A stretch of 64,000 nt of DNA from Planctomycetales bacterium ZRK34 (GTDB lineage: Bacteria; Planctomycetota; Phycisphaerae; Phycisphaerales; Zrk34). Shown here one piece after another: positions 35,769 through 43,360 of this stretch. The position numbers and the translations under genes are program-made. A model generated the notes under the pieces. That model was not told the DNA's origin. It saw only the letters and a program-made list of their open reading frames with translations, and did no database searches. The first letter of the stretch is position 1, and each line of letters opens with the position of its first letter. Location of the stretch: NCBI GenBank assembly GCA_014873095.1, contig CP050848.1:2294001-2358000 (forward strand). Direction: 5' to 3'.

Positions 35769-36617
35769 TCACGACTTGGTGAAAATCGCACGCTCAGCCT
35801 CGGTCATCGCGTAAGGGTGATGCCCATCAGGGAAATCGCCGCTCCGCACCTGCTGGGCCCAGTCCGAAGCGGCCTGCTGGACCTGCTGGCCGAGTTGCGC
35901 CGCCGGCGGGGCAAATGGCGGCTGCCAGTCGCTGAGGCCCAGAAGATCCTGCAGCACAACCACCTGCCCGTCGCAGGCCGGACCCGCGCCGCAGCCGATC
36001 ACGGGGAGGTTCACCCGCTCGGTGATGCGCTGAGACACTTCCTCGGCGGTGGCTTCGATCAGCAGCATGGAGGCGCCGCATGCGGCCATCAGTTCGGCTT
36101 CTTCGACGAGGCGGCGGCCGGCGGCGGCGGTTCGACCCGTCGATCGATACCCGCCGGTCTGGCGCACGCGCTGCGGCAGCGAGCCGATGTGAGCGACGAC
36201 CGGAACACCCGCGCGCGAAAGCTTGGTGACCAGGTCCCCAAAGCCCGCATCGACTTCGAGCTTGACCGCATCGGCGCTGCCCTCGGTCATGAATCGACCG
36301 GCGTTGCGGATTGCCTCGGCATCGTCGGCCTGATAGCTCATGAAGGGCATGTCCGCCATGACAAATCGATCGGGGGCGCCGCGTTTCACGGCCGCGGTGA
36401 TCGTGACCATGAAATCCATCGGCGCATGTATCGTCGATTCAAAACCGAGGATCATCTGCGCGGCGGTGTCGCCGACCAGCAGCACCTCGACGCCGGCCCG
36501 GGCGAGCCAGCGGGCGGTCGTGGCGTCGTAGCAGGTCAGCGCGGCGAACTTGCGGCCGTCTGCTTTGCATCGCCGCAGCGTGTTGAGCGTTACAGGCTTT
36601 TGAGGCGCGTCGGACAT
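35769..36617 (-). CDS. panB: 3-methyl-2-oxobutanoate hydroxymethyltransferase
   Basis: Transfers a hydroxymethyl group from methylene-THF to alpha-ketoisovalerate, the first committed step to pantothenate. 282 residues. Metal ligands D50 (LVGDTAAQM) and D89 (VMADMPFMSY) are in place, as is the EATAEE segment with the catalytic glutamate and the GCGAGPACDGQVVVLQDLLG signature near residue 215. ATG 36617 is used, since the open frame upstream has no family sequence. No other pan genes are next to it. Confidence 0.95.
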   Translation of the reverse strand: MSDAPQKPVTLNTLRRCKADGRKFAALTCYDATTARWLARAGVEVLLVGDTAAQMILGFESTIHAPMDFMVTITAAVKRGAPDRFVMADMPFMSYQADDAEAIRNAGRFMTEGSADAVKLEVDAGFGDLVTKLSRAGVPVVAHIGSLPQRVRQTGGYRSTGRTAAAGRRLVEEAELMAACGASMLLIEATAEEVSQRITERVNLPVIGCGAGPACDGQVVVLQDLLGLSDWQPPFAPPAAQLGQQVQQAASDWAQQVRSGDFPDGHHPYAMTEAERAIFTKS

Positions 36618-36637
36618 AGACGAATATTGTAGCACGA

Positions 36638-37027
36638 TCAACGGGGCGGGCAGCGATCGCTGTCACAACGACGAGATCGTGAAAGATACGGTCGAAAACG
36701 AGCAAACACCCGATACAACCCGGCGAACACCCATCGCAGAATCGGCCAGGTCATCGGCGCGGCCAACCATCGCAACCCCGCTGCGCGATAGGCATGTACA
36801 AACACGTCGACGCCGCGGACGACCGTACCGTCGGGCAGCACGCCATGCATGAAGCCTTCGACTTCAGACTGTGTCAATCCGTAGCGGCCGGGGTCGAATC
36901 CGTCGCCGGTGATGTCTTCGAAAGCGATCCGGCCTTCGCGATCGCGCCGGCGCAGCATCGCGATCTCCCGGCTGCACAGCGGGCACTGTCCGTCATACAG
37001 GAGTTTGATCTGCCAGGTCGGCGTCAT
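36638..37027 (-). CDS. DCC-family (DUF393) thiol-disulfide oxidoreductase-like protein
   Basis: 129 residues. The defining YDGQCPLC motif is present with C15 and C18 as a thioredoxin-like CxxC. The fold continues with FVHAYRAAGLRWLAAPMTWP and the membrane-proximal helix PILRWVFAGLYRVFARFRPYLS. The role of DCC proteins is not well defined; redox activity is inferred from the motif. It ends 20 bp before panB begins and follows the glycosyltransferase genes on the same strand. Confidence 0.85.
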   Translation of the reverse strand: MTPTWQIKLLYDGQCPLCSREIAMLRRRDREGRIAFEDITGDGFDPGRYGLTQSEVEGFMHGVLPDGTVVRGVDVFVHAYRAAGLRWLAAPMTWPILRWVFAGLYRVFARFRPYLSRSRRCDSDRCPPR

Positions 37028-37059
37028 CGTTGATTGTGATGCACGCCCGCGGTGATGTG

Positions 37060-38898
37060 TTACTCAGACGCTTTGACCTGCCGCAGGATGATCCAGTCCT
37101 TGCGGGGCTTGTGCCAGACGAAAAGTTGCTTGAAACGCGCCGCGGCATCGGGGCGTTTTTCCACGTAATCGGCCCATTGCGGCGCGCCGGCGAAGATGAT
37201 CAGGTCGTGATCGGCCGGCACGTCGGTCCAGTTCATCGGGTCGTCGATGCGAGGCACGTACGTGTTGCGGTAGAAGCTCAACGTGGAGTCCGCGAGGCCG
37301 AGATATCCGATGTATGCCCGGCAGTCGGTGGTCATGTCGTCGAGTTGTTTGAACAGAAGCCGATCGCTGGTCGGCGCGAGGATGCCGTCTTCGATCTGCA
37401 GCAGGCTCCACGACCAGATCACGCAGAGCCCCGCGGTCGCCAGCGTGATCGCCGCTGCTCTTCGTGATGCCTGTCGCCACCACACGGCCGCGATCCACAT
37501 CACAATCGGCGCCACGACCAGCGGCGCCACCCACATCGGCAGCCGCTGGGCCGCCTCCGGGTACAGTCGCAGGCGATCGACCAGCGACGGCGTCGTCACA
37601 AAGATCATTACGCCGATCCACCCGCAGGTGACGGCGATCGCCATCGTCATCATCGAATCCGGCAGGCGCGGCCGGCTCGCCGGTTCAGCGGTTTTGATCG
37701 CGGCATGATTCAGCGGCACGTCGAGCCAGTCGCGTAGATTCGCCGCCGCCATGATCGCCAACGGAGCCGCCAGCGGCAGCACGTACGTCGGCATCTTCCC
37801 AGCGATCGCGCTGAGGATCACCAGCGGTACGACCACAGCCACCATCATGTACGCCGGCGCCGCACCTTGGCGAAGCTGCGCTTTGACATCCGCCCAGCGA
37901 TACTGCGCCCACGGCAGTTTCAACCAGGCGGTCGCCGGAAACATCCCCACCAGCACGATCGGCAGATAGAAATACCACGGCTCCGGCGCGTGATCCGACC
38001 CCGTGGTGATGCGGCCGATGATCTGCTGCTGCCACACCGCCCACGCTTCGGGGTGCATCCACGCCACCGCCAGCGCCCACGCCGCCACCGGCGCGATCGT
38101 CAACGGAACACCCCACCACAATCCCATGCGCTTCAACAGGTCCGCCCGCCCCGAGACCAGCAGATACACCACCACCACCGCCAGCGGGATCAATCCGATC
38201 GGCCCCTTGGCAAACACCGCCAGCGCCGTCGCCAGGTAGAACATCACGCACCACCTGCGGTGAATCCCTCTTGCTCCTCTCCCCTCCAGGGGAGAGACTG
38301 GGTGAGGGGTGGAACCCGGAACATCACCGGCTTGTTGAGCGCGGTCGGGCGATTGAGCGGTTTGACCCTCACCCTGGCCCTCTCCCTGAAAGGGAGAGGG
38401 AGCGTCGATCATCAGGTAGCCGGCGAAGATGGCGGCGGTCCAGAACAGGCTCAGCGTCGGGTCGATGATCGCCAGGCGTCCGACCAGCAGCGTGATCGGC
38501 ATCGTGCCCAGCAGCGCCGCGGCGATCAGGCCTGTCATGCGATCGCGACAGCGTGCGGCGAACCAGAAGGTCAACGCGATCATGCCGATTGTCGCCAGGG
38601 CCGAGGGCAGACGAGCCGCCAGTTCATTGTGGCCCAGCAGCGCCATCGCGGTGCTTTGCAGCCAGTAAATCAGAGGCGGCTTCTGCAGGCGCGGCTCTTC
38701 GTCGAAGCGCGGCACGAGGTAGTCGCCGCTTTCGAGCATGACCTGACTGGCCCGGGCGTAGCGCCCCTCGTCCGGCGGCATCAGCGGATGATCCCCGAGA
38801 CCGGCCACGACGTTGAACATCGCCCACAACACCACAAGCGCCGTGATCACGTACACGGCGCGCCAGGTTCGCGGTGTGGTGGTATCGACTGCCATCAT
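37060..38898 (-). CDS. Membrane glycosyltransferase of the GT39/ArnT type with an in-frame repeat insertion
   Basis: 612 residues with about 11 transmembrane helices. The first periplasmic loop has PPDEGRYARAS with the acidic DE motif that binds the lipid-linked sugar in this superfamily, then EPRLQKPPLIYWLQ. This is the ArnT-like dolichyl/undecaprenyl-phosphate sugar transferase group. Residues about 168-210 (APSPFQGEGQGEG ... HPVSPLEGRG) do not look like any family member and are encoded by an intergenic-type repeat at 38274-38400, inserted without breaking the frame. ATG ATG at 38898/38895 is chosen over the upstream GTG. The acceptor is unknown. Confidence 0.85.
   Translation of the reverse strand: MMAVDTTTPRTWRAVYVITALVVLWAMFNVVAGLGDHPLMPPDEGRYARASQVMLESGDYLVPRFDEEPRLQKPPLIYWLQSTAMALLGHNELAARLPSALATIGMIALTFWFAARCRDRMTGLIAAALLGTMPITLLVGRLAIIDPTLSLFWTAAIFAGYLMIDAPSPFQGEGQGEGQTAQSPDRAQQAGDVPGSTPHPVSPLEGRGARGIHRRWCVMFYLATALAVFAKGPIGLIPLAVVVVYLLVSGRADLLKRMGLWWGVPLTIAPVAAWALAVAWMHPEAWAVWQQQIIGRITTGSDHAPEPWYFYLPIVLVGMFPATAWLKLPWAQYRWADVKAQLRQGAAPAYMMVAVVVPLVILSAIAGKMPTYVLPLAAPLAIMAAANLRDWLDVPLNHAAIKTAEPASRPRLPDSMMTMAIAVTCGWIGVMIFVTTPSLVDRLRLYPEAAQRLPMWVAPLVVAPIVMWIAAVWWRQASRRAAAITLATAGLCVIWSWSLLQIEDGILAPTSDRLLFKQLDDMTTDCRAYIGYLGLADSTLSFYRNTYVPRIDDPMNWTDVPADHDLIIFAGAPQWADYVEKRPDAAARFKQLFVWHKPRKDWIILRQVKASE
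38274..38400. repeat. Inverted repeat of CCTCTCCC...GGGTGAGGG type inside a gene
   Basis: Left unit CCTCTCCCCTCCAGGGGAGA plus GACTGGGTGAGGGG, and the right unit is its complement (CCCTCACCCTGGCCCTCTCC plus CTGAAAGGGAGAGGG). This repeat type is normally intergenic. Here it lies within the GT39-like gene and adds about 42 codons. Confidence 0.85.
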
Positions 38899-38950
38899 GC
38901 AACGCACGATTGTAAAAACAGCAAGGGTGTCGACGGCAAAATATGCAGGT

Positions 38951-40846
38951 TCAGCGTTCGACGCTGCTGTAGACGCGGCGGGCGGGATCGGTCAGATCGA
39001 ATTCGTGGTCCAGACCGTGCTCCATCATCAGCTTGCCCGCCTCGGCGGTGTTCGGAACGATCACGAAAATACGGACCGACTCGGCGACCAGCGCATCGAT
39101 CTGCTCGAGGCTTGCGGGGCGGATCACGCGACCGGCGTAAAACAAAAACGCCTCATCCGGCGGCGCATCCTGCGCGTTGTGCTGCAGGTAGACGACCAGG
39201 TGATCGCCGGCCATGGCGGTCAGATGCTCGGCGTGTTCACGATGCAGGTTCTGGTTGTGATGCGAACGCGAGTAGGCGGCCATGCCGAGCGTGGTGGCGA
39301 TGAGCATCCAGGCGACGGTGGCGTACATCGCCAGGCGCGGCCGCCACTTGTAGTGCCACCGCGCGCCCAGCAGCACGATCAGCAACAGCGCCAGGCCCAA
39401 CCCGCCGCAAAGCGGCAGCGTCGCGCCGGGCAGTTCGATGTGATCGATGTAGCCGGCCTCGAGCAGCTCCGGCTGAAAAGCCACGAACAGCGGGCCCGCG
39501 ATCGATGCGATCGCCATCAGTATCCAGTGCGGCACGCGCAGCAGGTTCACACCGGGGTCGACCTGCCGCTGGGTCGCCAGGTGGGCGTGATACGACCAGA
39601 GCTGCCCGACCATGAGCCCCGCGGCCGGCAGCAGCGGCACGAGGTATCGCGGGTGGCGGGCGGCCGGTATCGAGAATGCGATGAAGATCAGAATGAACCA
39701 GAACCACGCGATCAGCAATTGACGCCGCCGCTCGTGTTCGGCACGGATGAACGGTTGACACAACGCCCCCATCAGCCAGATCTGCCACGGCGAAAGCATC
39801 ATCAGCACGCGGCCGTGCGACCACGTCAGCAGAAACAGGGCTTCGGGCTTGCCGACCTGTCCGAAAAGCTGGCGCGTCGCCTCGGGCACCTGGTCCGACA
39901 CGTACAGGTACCACGGGGCCGAGGCGATGAGCCCGAGGATGATCGCGAAGATCAGACCGATCGTGTTGCCCACGCGCCGCATCGGCGTCAGGCAGATCGC
40001 CGCCACCAGCGGCGGCAGCACGAAAATCGGCGCCGACCAACCGGTCGTCATGATCGCCGCACCCAGGGCTAGCCCCGCCAGCAGCCACCCGCTGACGCGC
40101 CGCCCCACCCAGTTGATGGGCTTCAGTGGCCGCATCGCCCAAAGGCCCGAGGCGATCGACAGCGTCACAAATGCCAGCAGGTGCGAGTCCGGCGCCGCGT
40201 AGCGCATCTGGTAGGCGAACAGCAGCGTGGTGCCCAGCGCCATTGTCGCTAAGCGCGCGACGCGCACCCCTCCGATGCTCATGCCCGCCCAGTACGTGCC
40301 GATCAACGTCAACACCGCCAGCAGGACCGACATCATCCGCGCCCGCCAGATCAGCGTGTCCGTGGTCACGGTCTGGGGATCAAGGTCCCACCATGAAGCC
40401 ATCGTCAGCCACACGCTCATCGGCGGCCGGGTCAATTGGTTTTCACTGTTGACCGTCGGAATCAGCCAGGCGTTTTCTTTGCCGTCGAACGAGGCCTGCC
40501 ATGTTTCGCGGGCGGCCAGCAGCGTGATCGACTCACGGTTGGAACCCACATCGGCCGCGCCGAGATCGACCAGCAGCGGCGGCAGACACACCACCACCGA
40601 AATGATCAGGCTCGACCACAACCGCCAGCGGTCATACGGCTCCGGCGGCACCGACACACGGCGCGGTGCGACCTGGACGGGCTTTTTGTCCCGCCGCTTC
40701 TTTTTGGGCTTGTCCAGTTCGGCGGCCGTGTCCTCCGGCGGCAGAATCTGGTCAGCGCTGGTTGTGTCGGAGTTGACCACGGGTTGCACAGACCCCCAAG
40801 TAGGGCGAATCACGCGGGATGAGTCCCGCCGATCAGGAGCGGGCAT
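38951..40846 (-). CDS. Second GT39-like polytopic glycosyltransferase
   Basis: 631 residues. A long cytoplasmic N terminus of about 75 residues rich in Lys/Pro/Asp (KPKKKRRDKKPVQVAPRR) precedes about 11 transmembrane helices. The first periplasmic loop has GSNRESITLLAARETWQASF then NQLTRPPMSVWLTM, the same layout as the neighbouring GT39 protein but with a less typical acidic motif. APWYLYVSDQ and HPRYLVPLLPAAGL are further family traits. It is probably a lipid-linked sugar transferase; the missing canonical DE makes activity less sure. The ATG at 40846 overlaps nothing and lies 4 bp after the stop of the DUF547 lipoprotein gene. Confidence 0.78.
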   Translation of the reverse strand: MPAPDRRDSSRVIRPTWGSVQPVVNSDTTSADQILPPEDTAAELDKPKKKRRDKKPVQVAPRRVSVPPEPYDRWRLWSSLIISVVVCLPPLLVDLGAADVGSNRESITLLAARETWQASFDGKENAWLIPTVNSENQLTRPPMSVWLTMASWWDLDPQTVTTDTLIWRARMMSVLLAVLTLIGTYWAGMSIGGVRVARLATMALGTTLLFAYQMRYAAPDSHLLAFVTLSIASGLWAMRPLKPINWVGRRVSGWLLAGLALGAAIMTTGWSAPIFVLPPLVAAICLTPMRRVGNTIGLIFAIILGLIASAPWYLYVSDQVPEATRQLFGQVGKPEALFLLTWSHGRVLMMLSPWQIWLMGALCQPFIRAEHERRRQLLIAWFWFILIFIAFSIPAARHPRYLVPLLPAAGLMVGQLWSYHAHLATQRQVDPGVNLLRVPHWILMAIASIAGPLFVAFQPELLEAGYIDHIELPGATLPLCGGLGLALLLIVLLGARWHYKWRPRLAMYATVAWMLIATTLGMAAYSRSHHNQNLHREHAEHLTAMAGDHLVVYLQHNAQDAPPDEAFLFYAGRVIRPASLEQIDALVAESVRIFVIVPNTAEAGKLMMEHGLDHEFDLTDPARRVYSSVER

Positions 40847-40850
40847 TGTA

Positions 40851-41702
40851 TCAGTCCGGGCTGTTGATCGCCCAATTGAACTCCAGCATGTCGATCACGG
40901 TTTCGGCGTTCTCACCGGCCAGCAGTCGCGCCAGCGTGCTGCCCGGCTCGGCAAAAACCTCCATAAACGCCCGGATCGACCCGAACGGGGCGGCTTCGAA
41001 GTCCTTCTGATACCAACCGAATATCGACGAGGCCAGCACGGTGCGTCCAATTGTCGTGACATATCGCCGATCGTTGACAAACCGCCGACATTGGAAATTG
41101 AGCTGATTTTCTAGTCCCTCGGGTCCATACGGCCGCGTCCGCAGCGGCGGCGCCCCCATCGCCCCCTGCACCATCGCCAGATGCGACCGGGCATCGCCCA
41201 GCGCCACGGCCTTGGCGCGAATCTCGTTCAGCGTGAGCTTTTCACCGCCGACCTCGAACCGCCGCAGATTGAAAAACCCGCCGATGCGGCCGGGCGACAC
41301 CGGCGGCTCGCGCTGCGCCAGGGCCGCGATGACCAGCAGGTTGTAGGCGTTGATCAGATGAGCCTGCTGCTGAGCGGGCGAGTCGAATGTGCGGGCCGGG
41401 GCCAGGTCCGTCACCAGCCGATTCAACAGCACGCGCTGGGGTTTGAGCGCATCATATTTGACCCGGCCGTCGCGTGTCACGCAGGTCAGCAGCAGGCCGG
41501 CGTAGTCAGCTCGCCAGTGTTCGATCGCTTCGGCATCGGTGAGTGGTTTGTCGGTTGAATCATCCGGCGATGCAGCCTCGGGCGCCGCGGGTGACACCCC
41601 ATCCGCAGCAACATCCTGCTCAGCTTCCGGGGGCGGGGATGGGGGCGCAGCACACGCGCTCAGCAGGAGCAGAAGGCTCAGCGTCAGCGCCGTCGGTTTC
41701 AT
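40851..41702 (-). CDS. DUF547-domain lipoprotein
   Basis: 283 residues. A lipobox LLLSAC gives an acylated cysteine at about residue 17, and a Pro/Ala/Asp-rich linker runs to about residue 55. The DUF547 domain follows: VKYDALKPQRVLLNRLVTDL, QAHLINAYNLLVIAALAQ, FEVGGEKLTLNEIRAKAV and DARSHLAMVQGAMGAPPLRT, which are the characteristic helices. A possible thiol-protease-like fold has been suggested for DUF547, but no activity is established. The start codon is fused to the stop of the upstream lipoprotein gene (TAATG), so both are translationally coupled. Confidence 0.85.
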   Translation of the reverse strand: MKPTALTLSLLLLLSACAAPPSPPPEAEQDVAADGVSPAAPEAASPDDSTDKPLTDAEAIEHWRADYAGLLLTCVTRDGRVKYDALKPQRVLLNRLVTDLAPARTFDSPAQQQAHLINAYNLLVIAALAQREPPVSPGRIGGFFNLRRFEVGGEKLTLNEIRAKAVALGDARSHLAMVQGAMGAPPLRTRPYGPEGLENQLNFQCRRFVNDRRYVTTIGRTVLASSIFGWYQKDFEAAPFGSIRAFMEVFAEPGSTLARLLAGENAETVIDMLEFNWAINSPD

Positions 41703-42244
41703 TATTCGGCAGGGCTGTAGTGAATTTCGCACGGAGGTGTGACGACGACGGCCCCGGGCAGCGTGATGGTGTCCAAGGCGAACTTGGCGTTGTTCAGCGT
41801 GAAGTCGCAAACATCCTTGCAGCCGAACGACCAGCGGTTGCAACCGGTGGCCATGGCCGCCTCGGCCTCGATATCGCCGGACGCCAGCAGCGGGCTGGGT
41901 CGATCTTTGGTCACGCGCCAGGTGCCCCAGATGCTGTGGCCCCACGAGTTGCCGAAGTAGCGCGGATGATGCGGCACGCGGCCGTCGACAGGCGCGACGG
42001 TGATCGGCTCCCAGTGATCGCGTGACAGTCCGGCCGGCGCGGGCGTCGATTCCGAAGCCGACACGACCGAGTCATCGCTGGTGACCGCCCGGGCCGCTCC
42101 ACTGGCGGCAGGCCCGCCTTCCGGCGGCGGCTGGAAGGTGTCGATGTCCTGCTTGTTGATGTCGTAATTCTGGTTTTCGCCGGCGCAACCCGCCCAGAAC
42201 GCAAGCGTCATCCACAGAAACAGCCAAGCCACTTTGTACCACAT
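41702..42244 (-). CDS. Small lipoprotein of unknown function
   Basis: 180 residues. The signal peptide ends in lipobox AFWAGC (cysteine at about residue 19), followed by a low-complexity stretch (QPPPEGGPAASGAAR). The folded part (about 75-180) is rich in Trp and Cys (YFGNSWGHSIWGTWRVTKD, GCNRWSFGCKDVCDFTLNNA). I recognise no family. It is followed without a gap by the DUF547 lipoprotein gene, and the pair is upstream of the two glycosyltransferase genes on the same strand, so an envelope glycan role is possible. ATG 42244 is preferred over a longer frame beginning METNRGDAL. Confidence 0.6.
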   Translation of the reverse strand: MWYKVAWLFLWMTLAFWAGCAGENQNYDINKQDIDTFQPPPEGGPAASGAARAVTSDDSVVSASESTPAPAGLSRDHWEPITVAPVDGRVPHHPRYFGNSWGHSIWGTWRVTKDRPSPLLASGDIEAEAAMATGCNRWSFGCKDVCDFTLNNAKFALDTITLPGAVVVTPPCEIHYSPAE

Positions 42245-42345
42245 CAGTGCGTCTCCACGATTGGTCTCCAAACTCCAACAATCGCGGCCGGCCAGTATAC
42301 CACAACGGCGATATTACCGGAACCATCTTTTTGTGGATTATCGGG

Positions 42346-42428
42346 TTAGAACATTTGCGTCATTGATGGCCATGAAATAGCCGCGACGCAACGCATCGCG
42401 GTCCGCGGAACGTTGCTCCGCGACTATG
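42346..42428. repeat. REP-like hairpin (copy 2)
   Basis: AACATTTTGCG-like left end (ttagaacatttgcgtcattg) followed by a hairpin ATAGCCGCGACGCAACGC with GCGTTGCT-type complement ending CGACTAT. It matches the element at 4659-4772 in the left end and hairpin, but the right 12-bp outer arm is missing where the HlyD adaptor gene ends. Confidence 0.7.
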
Positions 42429-42445
42429 AAAAGCGTCAGATGGCG

Positions 42446-43306
42446 TCACTTGGCCGGCTGGGGCCAGAGGAAGCGGATGGTGAAACCGGCCGGCAGCTTC
42501 ATGTCTGGGTTTTTGATGGTGAACACGCAGCGGAAGGTCCGGCTGGCTGAGTCGACGACCGCCTCGATGGTCTTGAGCTTGCCGACGAGGTCGCGATTGA
42601 CCGGGGCCTCGGCTTCGAAGTGGTAGTCCGCCCCGACCTCCAGCTTGCCGTACAGATCGACCGGCAGAAACATCACCGCCTCCAACGGATCAAAGGCGAA
42701 CATGGTCATCATCGGGTCGCGGTTGCTCAGGGTGGCGCCGGCTTCGGTGTCAATGCGGACCACGGTGCCGTCGAAAGGGGCGATCAACTCGTAACGCTCC
42801 AGGCGCGATTCTTCGAGCTTGACGTTTTCCTCGGCGATGCGTTTCTGCGCCTCGGCAGCTTCGAGCGCCGCGGCGGTGGCGTCACGCTGCAGGCGCGTGC
42901 GGCGGACTTCCCACTCCTGGGCGGCGCCGGATTTTTCCAGACCGATCATGCGCTCCAGCTGAATGTCCGCCTCGGCGAGCAGCAGCTTCTGGCGGCGAAT
43001 CTCCGAGTCGTCGGCGGCGCGGAGCTTGGCGGCGGCCAGGGCGACCTTCTGAATCGAATCATCCATCTTCGCCAGAATATCCCCGGCCTTGACGGATTGA
43101 CCTTCCTCGACACGGATCGAGCCGATCAACCCGTCCAGCGGAGCGTTGAGCTGCACCTGGTGCGACGGGCGGACCAGTCCCCGGAAGCGTTCGTCGGTCG
43201 AACTCAGGTCGGCAGTATTTTCGGACTGTGCCAGCGCCCCCCATGGTGCGGCCGCTACAATCAGGCCGATATATCCGACGAGGCGGAATATGCTTGACAG
43301 TGGCAT
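42446..43306 (-). CDS. Periplasmic HlyD/RND-type membrane fusion adaptor
   Basis: 286 residues. A signal peptide (about 1-27, ending ALA) precedes a barrel-sandwich (lipoyl-like) hybrid: VRPSHQVQLNAPLDGLIGSI then EEGQSVKAGDILAKMD. A coiled-coil hairpin of about 90 residues follows, rich in Ala/Glu/Arg, and the second lipoyl half YELIAPFDGTVVRID, then a beta-barrel. Adaptors of this type bridge inner-membrane exporters to the outer membrane. TAGGAGG sits 8 bp before the ATG at 43306, which decides against the longer frame (MPLGGNS). It is divergent from the GAF-HlyD gene with only 54 bp between, which implies shared regulation. Confidence 0.88.
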   Translation of the reverse strand: MPLSSIFRLVGYIGLIVAAAPWGALAQSENTADLSSTDERFRGLVRPSHQVQLNAPLDGLIGSIRVEEGQSVKAGDILAKMDDSIQKVALAAAKLRAADDSEIRRQKLLLAEADIQLERMIGLEKSGAAQEWEVRRTRLQRDATAAALEAAEAQKRIAEENVKLEESRLERYELIAPFDGTVVRIDTEAGATLSNRDPMMTMFAFDPLEAVMFLPVDLYGKLEVGADYHFEAEAPVNRDLVGKLKTIEAVVDSASRTFRCVFTIKNPDMKLPAGFTIRFLWPQPAK

Positions 43307-43360
43307 CGAATTGCCTCCTAATGGCATGTTTTGCGGAACCTTATGAAGCTATAGTGTCGC

